NCBI GenBank assembly: GCA_964484065.1
Contig: CAZAEW010000016.1
Span: 1-64,000 of the forward strand
Length of the DNA stretch: 64,000 nt
Direction: 5' to 3'
Origin: JAEVLT01 sp964484065
GTDB lineage: Bacteria; Bacillota; Bacilli; Bacillales; Cytobacillaceae
This document shows, piece after piece, positions 50,893 through 59,300 of this stretch. Every line of letters starts with the position of its first letter. The first letter of the stretch is position 1. A program made the position numbers and the translations under genes. Below the pieces are notes generated by a model, which saw only the letters and a program-made list of their open reading frames with translations, did not search any database and had not been told where the DNA came from.

Positions 50893-52233
50893 ATGGGTAA
50901 ATTTAACAGCCTGCTAGAAGAGAAAGTCATGCCTGTTGCAGCAAAGATTGGAGCACAAAGACACTTAATGGCTCTTCGTGATGGTCTCATTGCCACTATG
51001 CCATTCATTGTCATTGGTTCATTTTTCTTGATCATAGCTAACTTGCCAATTCCAGGATATGCTGATTGGATGACTTCTGTTTTTGGTCCAAACTGGGCCG
51101 CAAAATTAAGCTATCCAGTAGATGCAACCTTCAATATCATGTCAATTATTGCAGCATTCGCGGTAGCATACCGATTAGCAGAAAGCTATAAGCTTGACGC
51201 GATGAGTGCGGGTACTATTTCAGTTGCTGCTTTCATATTAACAACACCATTTAGTTTCTTATTTACTCCAGTTGGAGCTAAAGCAGGAGTTATGGTAACC
51301 GGTGCTATTTCAAAAGCTTTCTTAAGCAGTAAAGGTTTATTCGTTGCGCTGCTTATTGGAATACTAGCAACGGAAATTTATCGTTGGGTCGTCAAAAAAG
51401 ATATTGTTATTAAAATGCCAGCAGGTGTACCGCCAAGTGTTGGTAAATCATTTGCCGCTTTAATTCCGGGATTTCTTGTTCTTCTTGTGGTTTGGGTAAT
51501 ACGTTTACTTGTTGAATTGACTCCTTATGGAAGTATCAACGGCTTAGTTACGACCCTTCTAGGTGACCCGTTAAAAATGGTAGGTCTTACTCTTGGAGGA
51601 TCGATTGTTGCTGAATTATTTGTAACGATACTATGGGCTACTGGATTACACGGTACAAACATTGTTAAAAGTGTAATGGAGCCAATTTGGTTTGGTGCTA
51701 TGGGCGACAATATGACAGCCTATCAAGCTGGCCAACCTTTGCCGCACATTGTTACACAACAATTCTGGGATAACTTCATCCACATCGGTGGAACGGGTGT
51801 AACATTTGGTTTAGTTCTTTCAATGGTATTGTTTGCTAAGTCCCAACAAATGAAAAGTCTTGGTCGTTTGGCACTTGCCCCGGGTATCTTTAATATTAAC
51901 GAGCCATTAATCTTTGGTTTGCCAATCGTGTTAAACCCAATCATGATCATTCCATTCGTTCTTACTTCAATTGTTACCGTGATTGTAACTTTTCTTGGGA
52001 TGGATATTGGATTGGTAGCAAAACCTACAGGTATTGCTGTCCCTTGGACAATGCCGCCAATTATCTCAGGATATCTTGCTTCCGGCGGACATGTTTCAGG
52101 TGCAATCATGAATTTAGTTAACATTGGTATTTCATTCCTAATTTATACTCCATTCTTTAAAATATATGATAACGCGAAGAAGAGAGAAGAAGATGACATG
52201 AACACAAGTGAAGGGAAAAAGAGAATCGCGTAG
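50893..52233 (+). CDS. PTS EIIC, cellobiose/beta-glucoside family
   Basis: A 446-residue membrane permease with about ten helices. HLMALRDGLIATMPFIVIGS at the start, NEPLIFGLPIVLNPIMIIPF in the sugar-binding region and WTMPPIISGYLASGG mark the CelB/LicC family. It transports and phosphorylates a beta-glucoside, probably cellobiose, together with EIIB and EIIA. The exact sugar cannot be read from the sequence. Confidence 0.95.
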   Translation: MGKFNSLLEEKVMPVAAKIGAQRHLMALRDGLIATMPFIVIGSFFLIIANLPIPGYADWMTSVFGPNWAAKLSYPVDATFNIMSIIAAFAVAYRLAESYKLDAMSAGTISVAAFILTTPFSFLFTPVGAKAGVMVTGAISKAFLSSKGLFVALLIGILATEIYRWVVKKDIVIKMPAGVPPSVGKSFAALIPGFLVLLVVWVIRLLVELTPYGSINGLVTTLLGDPLKMVGLTLGGSIVAELFVTILWATGLHGTNIVKSVMEPIWFGAMGDNMTAYQAGQPLPHIVTQQFWDNFIHIGGTGVTFGLVLSMVLFAKSQQMKSLGRLALAPGIFNINEPLIFGLPIVLNPIMIIPFVLTSIVTVIVTFLGMDIGLVAKPTGIAVPWTMPPIISGYLASGGHVSGAIMNLVNIGISFLIYTPFFKIYDNAKKREEDDMNTSEGKKRIA

Positions 52234-52245
52234 GAAAGTGAGGAG

Positions 52246-52266
52246 GGCATTAGTTTGACTAGTGCC
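52246..52266 (+). terminator. Hairpin after EIIC, possible attenuator or processing site
   Basis: An 8-bp stem GGCATTAG/CTAGTGCC (one G-T pair) with a 5-nt loop lies just after EIIC. The following sequence is only partly T-rich, so full termination is doubtful. It could lower expression of the downstream genes. Confidence 0.35.
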
Positions 52267-52436
52267 TGTCTCTTTACATGTAATATGACAATAAAAGTCA
52301 TTCGTCTGCTGATCAAGAATTGGAAAAATGACCTTCGATGCGATGTTATCAAACTTCTTGGTTTATTTATATACCCACTATTCACAGGAGAGGGGACTGT
52401 TCCCTTCCTAGTAAATCATTTGAAAGGCTGTTAATC

Positions 52437-52757
52437 ATGAATAAAGAAGAACTTTACAATTTTGCATTTCAATTAATCCTTCATGCAGGGAATGCAAGAA
52501 GCTTGGCGATGGAAGCGATGCAGAAGGCTAAAGAAGGCAATTTTGATGAAGCAGAAGCAAAACTAACCGAAGCAGATTCTGCTTTTAATGAAGCACATCA
52601 TTTTCAAACTGGCTTAATCCAAAAGGAAGCAGGCGGAGCAGAATTCAATCTTTCTCTTATTATGGTTCATGCACAAGACCATTTGATGACCTCTATGACC
52701 CTTAAAGATTTGGCCAGAGAAATTGTCGATTTGCATAAACTTATCAAAAAGGCCTGA
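52437..52757 (+). CDS. PTS EIIA, lactose/cellobiose family
   Basis: A 106-residue helical phosphocarrier. The phosphorylated His lies in MVHAQDHLM (about residue 79). It starts at MNKEELYNFAF, with AAAGG upstream; 33 earlier open codons do not look like the family. It is separated from EIIC by about 200 bp, unlike the tight EIIB-EIIC pair, and precedes the glucosidase gene. Confidence 0.94.
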   Translation: MNKEELYNFAFQLILHAGNARSLAMEAMQKAKEGNFDEAEAKLTEADSAFNEAHHFQTGLIQKEAGGAEFNLSLIMVHAQDHLMTSMTLKDLAREIVDLHKLIKKA

Positions 52758-52779
52758 AACAAAACCCTCCTTTAGAATT

Positions 52780-52804
52780 GCCCAACTTATTTTGGGCTTT
52801 TTTT
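52780..52804 (+). terminator. Terminator after EIIA
   Basis: A 6-bp stem GCCCAA/TTGGGC with a 6-nt loop is followed by seven T residues. The glucosidase gene 160 bp further on may therefore have its own promoter. Confidence 0.75.
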
Positions 52805-52965
52805 ATTCAAAATAATTTTCGCATACAAATTCTGCAAGGATATTAAGGGGAGAAATTTGCATTTGAACCCATAGTATTTCCAATTTAAGGAATATAAAAT
52901 GTTTGTTTATACTATTTAATCCGTTTAACATTTATTTTTATGCATTTAGAAAGGAATGAACTTTA

Positions 52966-54459
52966 ATGATAAAAACATTCCCAGAAAATTTTTTATGGGG
53001 TGGAGCTACAGCTGCAAACCAATATGAAGGTGGATACAATGAAGGCGGAAGAGGTCTTGCAACAAGCGACTTCATAACAAATGGTTCTGTAGACCGCCCA
53101 AGGAAAATTACAATCAAGTTAAAAGATGGCACAAAAACAACGGTAAACCGACGACCTACTGGGGAGCCAAAAATTGATACCATACCAGAAGGTGCAACAG
53201 GTTATATTGATGAAACCGTTTATTATCCAAGTCATAAAGCAGTTGATTTTTATCATCATTACAAAGAAGATATTGCCCTTTTTGGAGAAATGGGTTTGAA
53301 GTGTTTCCGTCTATCTCTTAGTTGGTCCCGTATTTTTCCAAAAGGTGGAATTGAAGGGGAACAACCAAATGAGGAAGGGTTAAAATTTTACGAAGATGTT
53401 TTTAAAGAGTGCAAAAAATATAATATCGAACCATTAGTCACTCTATATCATTTTGAAACTCCTGCTTATTTGGCTGATCATTTTAATGGTTGGGGCGGTC
53501 GTGAGACGATTGATTGTTTTTTAAGAATGTGCAAAGAGGTATTTACAAGGTATAGAGATTTAGTTAAATATTGGATTACCATTAACGAAATTAATGTATT
53601 AAATGGTTACGCCTTTATGGGATCCAGGGAGGCTACCGCGCAGGTACGTTATCAAGCAAAGCATCATATGTTTGTTGCGAGTGCCCTTGCCAATAAACTT
53701 TGTCACGGGATCATTCAAGATGCAAAGATTGGTTGTATGGTTGCATTAAGCTGCATTTACCCAAAAGATTGTAAGCCGGAAACTATATTCGGAGCTTTGG
53801 ATTATCGAAGAGGAGCTTTGATTTATTCTGATATTATGATGAGGGGATATTATCCATCTTACTCAGGCCGCTTTTTTGAAGAGATGGGGGTAACCATAAA
53901 AAAAGAACCAGGGGATGACGAAATAATCAAGGCGTATCCCTCGGATTTTTTATCATTTAGTTTTTACCGCAGCAGTGTATACCATACTGAAATTGTTCAG
54001 AATACCGATACCGGCGGACAAATGGGGGATGTAAATCCTTTCCTAGAAAAAACGGAGTGGGGTTGGGCTATTGACCCTGTTGGGCTAAGATACACCTTAT
54101 CTGAACTTTATGATCGGTATCAAAAACCTCTCTTTATTGTTGAAAACGGAATGGGAACCATTGATAAACCGGATGAAAATGGATATGTGGAGGATGATTA
54201 CCGGATCCGATATTTCCGAGATCATATTGCAGAAATGAAAAAGGCGGTTACTTTAGACGGTGTTGACTTAATGGGCTATACACCATGGGGTTGCATTGAT
54301 TTAGTTTCAGCAGGAACTGGAGAGATGAAAAAAAGGTATGGTTTTATTTATGTAGAAATGGACGACGAGGGAAATGGAACATTAAAAAGAACAAAGAAAA
54401 AATCATTTGATTGGTACAGGAAAGTGATAGCAACTAACGGAGAAGACCTTAGTTTTTAG
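52966..54459 (+). CDS. 6-phospho-beta-glucosidase (GH1)
   Basis: A 497-residue cytoplasmic GH1 glycosidase that cleaves the phosphorylated disaccharide delivered by the PTS. It starts with FPENFLWGGATAANQYEGG. The acid/base Glu is in ITINEIN (about 208) and the nucleophile Glu in IVENGMG (about 393). The phosphate-binding region near KKSFDWY at the end is typical of phospho-glycosidases. Its ribosome-binding site is weak. Confidence 0.95.
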   Translation: MIKTFPENFLWGGATAANQYEGGYNEGGRGLATSDFITNGSVDRPRKITIKLKDGTKTTVNRRPTGEPKIDTIPEGATGYIDETVYYPSHKAVDFYHHYKEDIALFGEMGLKCFRLSLSWSRIFPKGGIEGEQPNEEGLKFYEDVFKECKKYNIEPLVTLYHFETPAYLADHFNGWGGRETIDCFLRMCKEVFTRYRDLVKYWITINEINVLNGYAFMGSREATAQVRYQAKHHMFVASALANKLCHGIIQDAKIGCMVALSCIYPKDCKPETIFGALDYRRGALIYSDIMMRGYYPSYSGRFFEEMGVTIKKEPGDDEIIKAYPSDFLSFSFYRSSVYHTEIVQNTDTGGQMGDVNPFLEKTEWGWAIDPVGLRYTLSELYDRYQKPLFIVENGMGTIDKPDENGYVEDDYRIRYFRDHIAEMKKAVTLDGVDLMGYTPWGCIDLVSAGTGEMKKRYGFIYVEMDDEGNGTLKRTKKKSFDWYRKVIATNGEDLSF

Positions 54460-54586
54460 ATTAAATTTAGCAATAGAATATAGCACTTTTATAAGAAATA
54501 TTTTTTCGAAGAATTGTAATTTCAGTTAATCCCTTTTGTATTGAATTAGAAAATATAGGGGAAAACCTCTGAAAGTAGGCGATTAA

Positions 54587-56128
54587 ATGGGCCAGTCTCA
54601 TTATTTAGGAGTAGATATCGGCACGACAAGTACGAAAGCGGTTCTATTTAAGAAGGACGGAACCGTGGTAGGCATGCATCATGTAGAATATTCGCTGTAT
54701 AGCCCCTCTCCTACAGTAGCAGAACAAAATCCAGACGAAATATTGGCTGCTGTTATAGAAACAATTAAAGTCGCCGTACAAAAAGGCGGAATTAAATCTA
54801 CTGATCTTACACTTGTATCATTCAGTTCAGCTATGCATAGCGTTATTGCTGTTGATGAATGCGGAAAACCGCTAACTCAATGTATTACTTGGGCCGACAG
54901 CAGGGCAACAGAATGGGCGAAGAAGATAAAAAATGAACTGAATGGACTGGCGATCTATATGAGGACAGGGACCCCCATTCATCCCATGTCACCGCTGGCC
55001 AAAATAGCTTGGATGCGGACAGAGCATCCTGATGTATTCGCCAAGGCATATAAATTTATCGGTATTAAGGAATACATTTTCCATAAATTCTTTGGTCAAT
55101 ATGTGGTTGACCACTCCATTGCCTCAGCAATGGGAATCTTCAATTTAAAGAATCTGACATGGGACGAAGAAGCATTAAGGGTGGCAGGGATTTCTAACGA
55201 ACAATTATCGGAACCTGTTCCAACCACATTTTACTCAAAAGGAATAAAAGAAGATTATGCTGTTGAAATGGGGATTTCAACGGAAACACCATTTGTTATA
55301 GGAGCGAGTGACGGGGTGTTGTCGAATCTTGGGGTTAATGCAATCGGCCCGGGCGTTGTCGCTGTCACGATTGGGACAAGCGGTGCAATCAGAACAGTCA
55401 CGGATAAACCGGTTACGGACCCTAAGGGCAGGATTTTCTGTTATGCATTGACCGAAAAGCATTGGGTTATTGGCGGACCTGTTAATAATGGGGGAATGAC
55501 ATTCAGGTGGGTACGGGATGAACTTGCGTCTGCCGAAGTGGAGACGGCAAAACGACTCGGAATCGATCCTTATGAAGTGCTGACAAAAATTGCCTCTCGT
55601 GTCTCCCCTGGTGCTGATGGCTTGACTTTCCATCCTTATCTTGCCGGAGAGCGGGCCCCGCTTTGGAATGCCAACGCCAGAGGTTCATTCTTCGGTCTTG
55701 GACTCCATCACAAACGAGAGCATATGATTAGGGCAGTATTAGAAGGAGTAATCTTAAATCTTTATACCGTTTTTCTTGCCTTGCAAGAAATAATTGGTGT
55801 ACCGACGAAGATTCAAGCCACTGGGGGATTTGCAAGGTCAGAACTATGGCGCCAAATGATGGCAGATATTTTTAACCAAAAAGTGGTGGTACCTGAGAGT
55901 TTCGAAAGCTCTTGTCTGGGTGCAGTAGTTTTAGGAATGTATGCACTTGGGGAAATTGAAGACTTCTCGATCATGTCTGAATTAGTGGGATCTACCCATG
56001 AGCATGAGCCATTGGAAGAAAATATTGAAATTTATCAGGACTTAGTCAAGATTTATATCCGTGTTTCACGATCTTTGGAAAAAGAGTATGAGGAAATGGC
56101 GGACTTTCAGAAAAAATGGGTTAAATAA
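54587..56128 (+). CDS. FGGY family carbohydrate kinase, gluconokinase-like
   Basis: A 513-residue sugar kinase with two actin-like domains. The N-terminal ATP motif is GVDIGTTSTKAVLF, and GTSGAIR plus ATGGFARSELW are the second-domain signatures. Length and HPMSPLAKIAWMR resemble gluconokinase (GntK). Remnants of an ED-pathway dehydratase and aldolase follow directly, which supports a former gluconate or related sugar-acid pathway. Substrate not provable from sequence alone. Confidence 0.88.
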   Translation: MGQSHYLGVDIGTTSTKAVLFKKDGTVVGMHHVEYSLYSPSPTVAEQNPDEILAAVIETIKVAVQKGGIKSTDLTLVSFSSAMHSVIAVDECGKPLTQCITWADSRATEWAKKIKNELNGLAIYMRTGTPIHPMSPLAKIAWMRTEHPDVFAKAYKFIGIKEYIFHKFFGQYVVDHSIASAMGIFNLKNLTWDEEALRVAGISNEQLSEPVPTTFYSKGIKEDYAVEMGISTETPFVIGASDGVLSNLGVNAIGPGVVAVTIGTSGAIRTVTDKPVTDPKGRIFCYALTEKHWVIGGPVNNGGMTFRWVRDELASAEVETAKRLGIDPYEVLTKIASRVSPGADGLTFHPYLAGERAPLWNANARGSFFGLGLHHKREHMIRAVLEGVILNLYTVFLALQEIIGVPTKIQATGGFARSELWRQMMADIFNQKVVVPESFESSCLGAVVLGMYALGEIEDFSIMSELVGSTHEHEPLEENIEIYQDLVKIYIRVSRSLEKEYEEMADFQKKWVK

Positions 56129-56197
56129 AGTGAAACTTCAATCAGTGGTGGGGTTCTTTCATCCCTCACTGATTGTTAGTTGCGGCCTACAGGATAA

Positions 56198-56515
56198 ATG
56201 ACATATCCATACACAGAAGATGAAATTAGCCGGAAAGTACCATTTATTTCTGGTGTTACACCAAACAACAATGAATTTACCATAAACGACCTGCAGAGGG
56301 CAGGCGGTATTCCGGCACTAATGAACGAACTGTCTGTTCATCTAAATTTGGATACATTGACGGTTACAGGTAGTACTGTCCGGGAAAACATTGAAGGATC
56401 CGAAGTGCTTGACCGTGAAATCATTTATACATTGGAGAAGCCTATTGACCATGATGGCGGAATTGCTGTTTTAAAAGGCAGCAGGAATTGGAAGTGTGCT
56501 GACGAAGGGCGTTGA
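56198..56515 (+). pseudogene. Remnant of IlvD/Edd family dehydratase
   Basis: Up to about residue 92 the reading frame is an internal slice of the dihydroxy-acid or phosphogluconate dehydratase family: DEISRKVPFISGV, NDLQRAGGIPALMNEL, LDTLTVTGSTVRENI and HDGGIAVLKG are recognisable. A full enzyme has over 550 residues, so both ends are missing, including the iron-sulphur cysteines. After LKG the frame runs into sequence belonging to the next remnant and stops. Confidence 0.75.
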
Positions 56516-56582
56516 ACCAGGCAATTATGATGAAGTCGAGAAAAGAGCCAAACAATTATTTGAAAAAGTCAAAGATTTATAA
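56475..56582 (+). pseudogene. Remnant of KDPG aldolase (Eda) C-terminus
   Basis: In another frame, KAAGIGSVLTKGVEPGNYDE and the following helix end in a stop at 56580-56582. This resembles the C-terminal 35 residues of 2-keto-3-deoxy-phosphogluconate aldolase. It abuts the dehydratase remnant, so a deletion probably joined the two genes. From 56583 to 56739 no feature is seen. Confidence 0.65.
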
Positions 56583-56739
56583 CCAAGTAGTCACATTGTC
56601 CACTTTAGAAAAATTAGTGTCGAAAAATAGCGGAACCTAAATACACACTTTTAAAGTGTTTTCACTTCGGTTTATAACTGTATTTCAAACGGATTAATTA
56701 AATTAGGCTTACGTGCAGAAAAATTTCAATTAGATATGT

Positions 56740-56778
56740 TAAGGTGAATCTTACCATAAATAGGTGCGGTTTTTTTCC
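56740..56778 (+). repeat. Small hairpin motif, copy 1, downstream of the M48 peptidase gene
   Basis: TAAGG-TGAA-TCTTA followed by CCATAAATAGGTGCGGTTTTTTTCC. It matches the copy at 58847-58884 in the same orientation. The stem bases differ but pairing is kept. Confidence 0.6.
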
Positions 56779-56835
56779 AATACCAGGGACCATCCGAATG
56801 ATGGATGGTCCCTGGCCTGGATGTTTTCGAAACTC

Positions 56836-58725
56836 CTAAACACTTAGCGAAGGATGTTTCTGATGTTCACTTTGCCCCAGTATTTGCGATCCTTCGACTT
56901 CCTTCACCTTTTTCTCAAAATCCTCATAACCATTGAGAATGTAAAAATGAATGTTTTCGGGGATCTGGAGCTCTTGAGCATACTTTTCTAATAACTGGTC
57001 TGTGTATTCAACCTGATCAATGTCTTCCGGTACTTGCACCGTCAAGGCCAGAGAATAAACCTTTCTTTCCGGCATTAACTCAATGATTTTTCGAACAAGA
57101 TAGGCCTCAACAATTTCACTGTGACGATTGAGGTCATCGACAATTGCTGCCACTTCCTCGGGAGCTTGATCGTGTGGAACGTAATGATCGTCCAAGCTAA
57201 GGGCCCCGGATTCTTCTTCGAACTGCTTTATTATATTTGGCCATGCTTCAAGCTGGGCTCTGGTTTCCTCAAATGCTTCCATTTGGCCAGTATAATAGTA
57301 ATATTTGCAAAGAGCCTCCCAAGCCTCTTCCTTTAGCTCCCAATCGATTTCCACCGCTTTTCTGACAAAGCTCTCACCCATTTGGGCGGTTTCTTCCTTA
57401 TGCAAGTAGATATTTCCGAGTGTAAGGTAAGCCGGGGCAATCCTCTCATCGGGATATTCAGCAATAATTTCCTCGAGCAAGGCTGCAGCAGGTTCATAGC
57501 CAACAAGATTGCGGGTCAGCATCGCCTTTTCAAATTTGCTACGGAGATCAAGTTCCTTACTATTCTCTAATTCTTGCAATCTATTTTTTGCTTCATTATA
57601 GGAAGCAATTTGTTCTTTCCACCTTTCGCCGTTCTGTTCAAACCATGATTGATTGAATTGCTGCAGGATTGAATCCGGATTGGCAAAGAAGTAGTCAACT
57701 GCCGATTCCCCATTTTTTGGAATGTCCGATTTCATCCCGATAGCTTTTAACCGGTCAGTCAGGCATGGATGGGTATCTAATACGCCGCTTTCCATTTCGA
57801 GTTCATTTTTTAGAAATGTTTCTGCAACTACCGAATCCATCTTACGGGATTTATCGAAAAACTGGGAATACGGCTGCGGAACGGCATTCGTTTTTGAACC
57901 TTCTTCGAAAAGCTCATCAAAGTAATTTTCGTAATAGTATTGCGCGCCAATCGAGATGGCACATAAAGTATCCCGGGCTGTTTCCGGTGATGTTACTTTT
58001 GCAGATGCGGCATCTGCAGCATATTCTTGCTGGCGGGCCATGACAAACGTATAGGCCGAATACCGAGGATAAAACCATTTGATAAATTTGCGGAACAAGA
58101 ATGTTCCAAACTGTTCACTTTTTTCCAGGGAAGTCATGAGCTGTGCCCAAGTCATTCTCACACGGTAAATCATCGCACCGAATGATGTATCGGAATGGGA
58201 AATATGTCCAAGCTCGTGGGCTAATACGCAGGTAAACTGTTCCCGTGTCAGGCCGGACACCAGCGGAATCCCAATTTTCAAAATATTTTTCTTCGGACCG
58301 AACAGTCCAAATTTATGATGCTGTAAAACAGCAGCATTGAAATCATCATTTAGTACTATCGCATGAATTTTTGGTGTTTTAAGCTTTTTGCTAATATACG
58401 AGATTGTTTTCTCTAATTCAGGCGCTTCCTTTTCCTTTAAATAATACCCTTCGGGGAGCGGCATTTTAACAAAAAGCGATTTAATAATGAAATAGGATAA
58501 ACCGCCGGTTATCACCAATATTTTTAGGCTTCCAAACGTAAAATGCCCGTCTGCTAAATACAGGACGGAAATAGTTAGTAAAAATAAAACCAAGGCAAGA
58601 AAGAATAAAATATATCCGTAGCCAAGTGCCGTTAATAGAAGCACTTTAAAACGATAATTCCCGGGATTCTTCTCTGCCTTTGCTTCCAGTTTTCTTACTA
58701 GTAATTCAAACTCCTCATTCGTCAT
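56836..58725 (-). CDS. Membrane M48 metallopeptidase with TPR-like C-terminal region
   Basis: A 629-residue protein. Two membrane helices (about 30-90) precede an M48 peptidase domain with the zinc motif HELGH at about 170-174 and a later Glu ligand in RQQEYAADAA. The last 230 residues look like helical tetratricopeptide repeats (AYLTLGNIYLHKEE, WEALCKYYYYTGQ). The ATG of MTNEEFELL is chosen for its AGGTGGAG site; nine earlier codons are open. It is transcribed against replication and stands alone. Likely membrane protein quality control, by family. Confidence 0.88.
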   Translation of the reverse strand: MTNEEFELLVRKLEAKAEKNPGNYRFKVLLLTALGYGYILFFLALVLFLLTISVLYLADGHFTFGSLKILVITGGLSYFIIKSLFVKMPLPEGYYLKEKEAPELEKTISYISKKLKTPKIHAIVLNDDFNAAVLQHHKFGLFGPKKNILKIGIPLVSGLTREQFTCVLAHELGHISHSDTSFGAMIYRVRMTWAQLMTSLEKSEQFGTFLFRKFIKWFYPRYSAYTFVMARQQEYAADAASAKVTSPETARDTLCAISIGAQYYYENYFDELFEEGSKTNAVPQPYSQFFDKSRKMDSVVAETFLKNELEMESGVLDTHPCLTDRLKAIGMKSDIPKNGESAVDYFFANPDSILQQFNQSWFEQNGERWKEQIASYNEAKNRLQELENSKELDLRSKFEKAMLTRNLVGYEPAAALLEEIIAEYPDERIAPAYLTLGNIYLHKEETAQMGESFVRKAVEIDWELKEEAWEALCKYYYYTGQMEAFEETRAQLEAWPNIIKQFEEESGALSLDDHYVPHDQAPEEVAAIVDDLNRHSEIVEAYLVRKIIELMPERKVYSLALTVQVPEDIDQVEYTDQLLEKYAQELQIPENIHFYILNGYEDFEKKVKEVEGSQILGQSEHQKHPSLSV

Positions 58726-58846
58726 TCTTCTCCACCTTTCCAGCTTTTTCAATCTACTTCGATTAAATCATGTTTTTCGCAAATGTTATAGTTTTATTTT
58801 TTTGTAAAGTCAGAATTTTTTCTGCTTTTACAGTCTGCTGAATTTT

Positions 58847-58884
58847 TACGGTGAACCGTACCATAAATAGAGACGTTTTTTTCC
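58847..58884 (+). repeat. Small hairpin motif, copy 2, upstream of the M48 peptidase gene
   Basis: TACGG-TGAA-CCGTA followed by CCATAAATAGAGACGTTTTTTTCC. The two copies flank the peptidase gene about 2.1 kb apart. The rest of the 575-bp gap to the next gene holds the promoter and operator sites listed separately and no convincing gene. Confidence 0.6.
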
Positions 58885-59004
58885 TATTTTAGGATATAGC
58901 CCTCAACAAATTCAGATGAATTAGTCCTTAACGATGTTGCAAAAATGCGAAAAAAAGTGATCATAAAATAGTCATAAAATTTTTGGGGTTTATTAGTATG
59001 GTTG

Positions 59005-59022
59005 TTGGGGTAATAATTGCAA
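59005..59022 (+). promoter_or_regulatory. Candidate sigma-54 promoter (-24/-12)
   Basis: TTGG-GGTAATAATT-GC keeps the invariant GG and GC dinucleotides at the required 10-bp distance and ends in TTGCA, but the CAC after GG is missing. It lies 280 bp before the CoA-transferase gene. A sigma-54 activator gene lies downstream of that operon. Confidence 0.3.
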
Positions 59023-59164
59023 GGAAAAAGAAAAGCGGCTTTCTTCTGAAGTTGCATGTTTTTTTTCAGATATGGCTTACATCCGAAAGGAATTCCCTCT
59101 TTATATGTTTTGTTGCAAAAAAACAACAGGTTTGAACTGTAAATCTTCCCTGCTTATCGCTTGG

Positions 59165-59193
59165 TTGACGGGGGGAGATATATCTTTTACGAT
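59165..59193 (+). promoter_or_regulatory. Candidate sigma-A promoter of the CoA-transferase operon
   Basis: TTGACG (59165-59170), a 17-bp spacer and TACGAT (59188-59193), about 110 bp before the start codon. Confidence 0.55.
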
Positions 59194-59209
59194 GTTAGTG
59201 AATTAATTC

Positions 59210-59223
59210 ACAAACTAGTTTGT
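59210..59223. promoter_or_regulatory. 14-bp palindrome, possible operator
   Basis: ACAAACTAGTTTGT is a perfect palindrome about 17 bp downstream of the -10 hexamer, where a repressor would block elongation or clearance. Confidence 0.4.
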
Positions 59224-59263
59224 ATACAAGTTCATATTGATGTTGTTTTTTTTAAATCCAACT

Positions 59264-59279
59264 TGTGAATAGTTTCACA
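59264..59279. promoter_or_regulatory. FNR/CRP-type box
   Basis: TGTGA-N6-TCACA matches the Crp/Fnr family consensus exactly. It is 21 bp before the start codon and directly upstream of the ribosome-binding site, a position that suggests repression by an Fnr/ArcR-like protein. Confidence 0.5.
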
Positions 59280-59300
59280 TAAATCAAAGGAGCGAGTGAG

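Noticed and set aside
58884..59126. Minus-strand frame of 80 codons upstream of the M48 gene
   Set aside because: No ribosome-binding site, no recognisable motif, and it overlaps the repeated hairpin motif and a candidate promoter.
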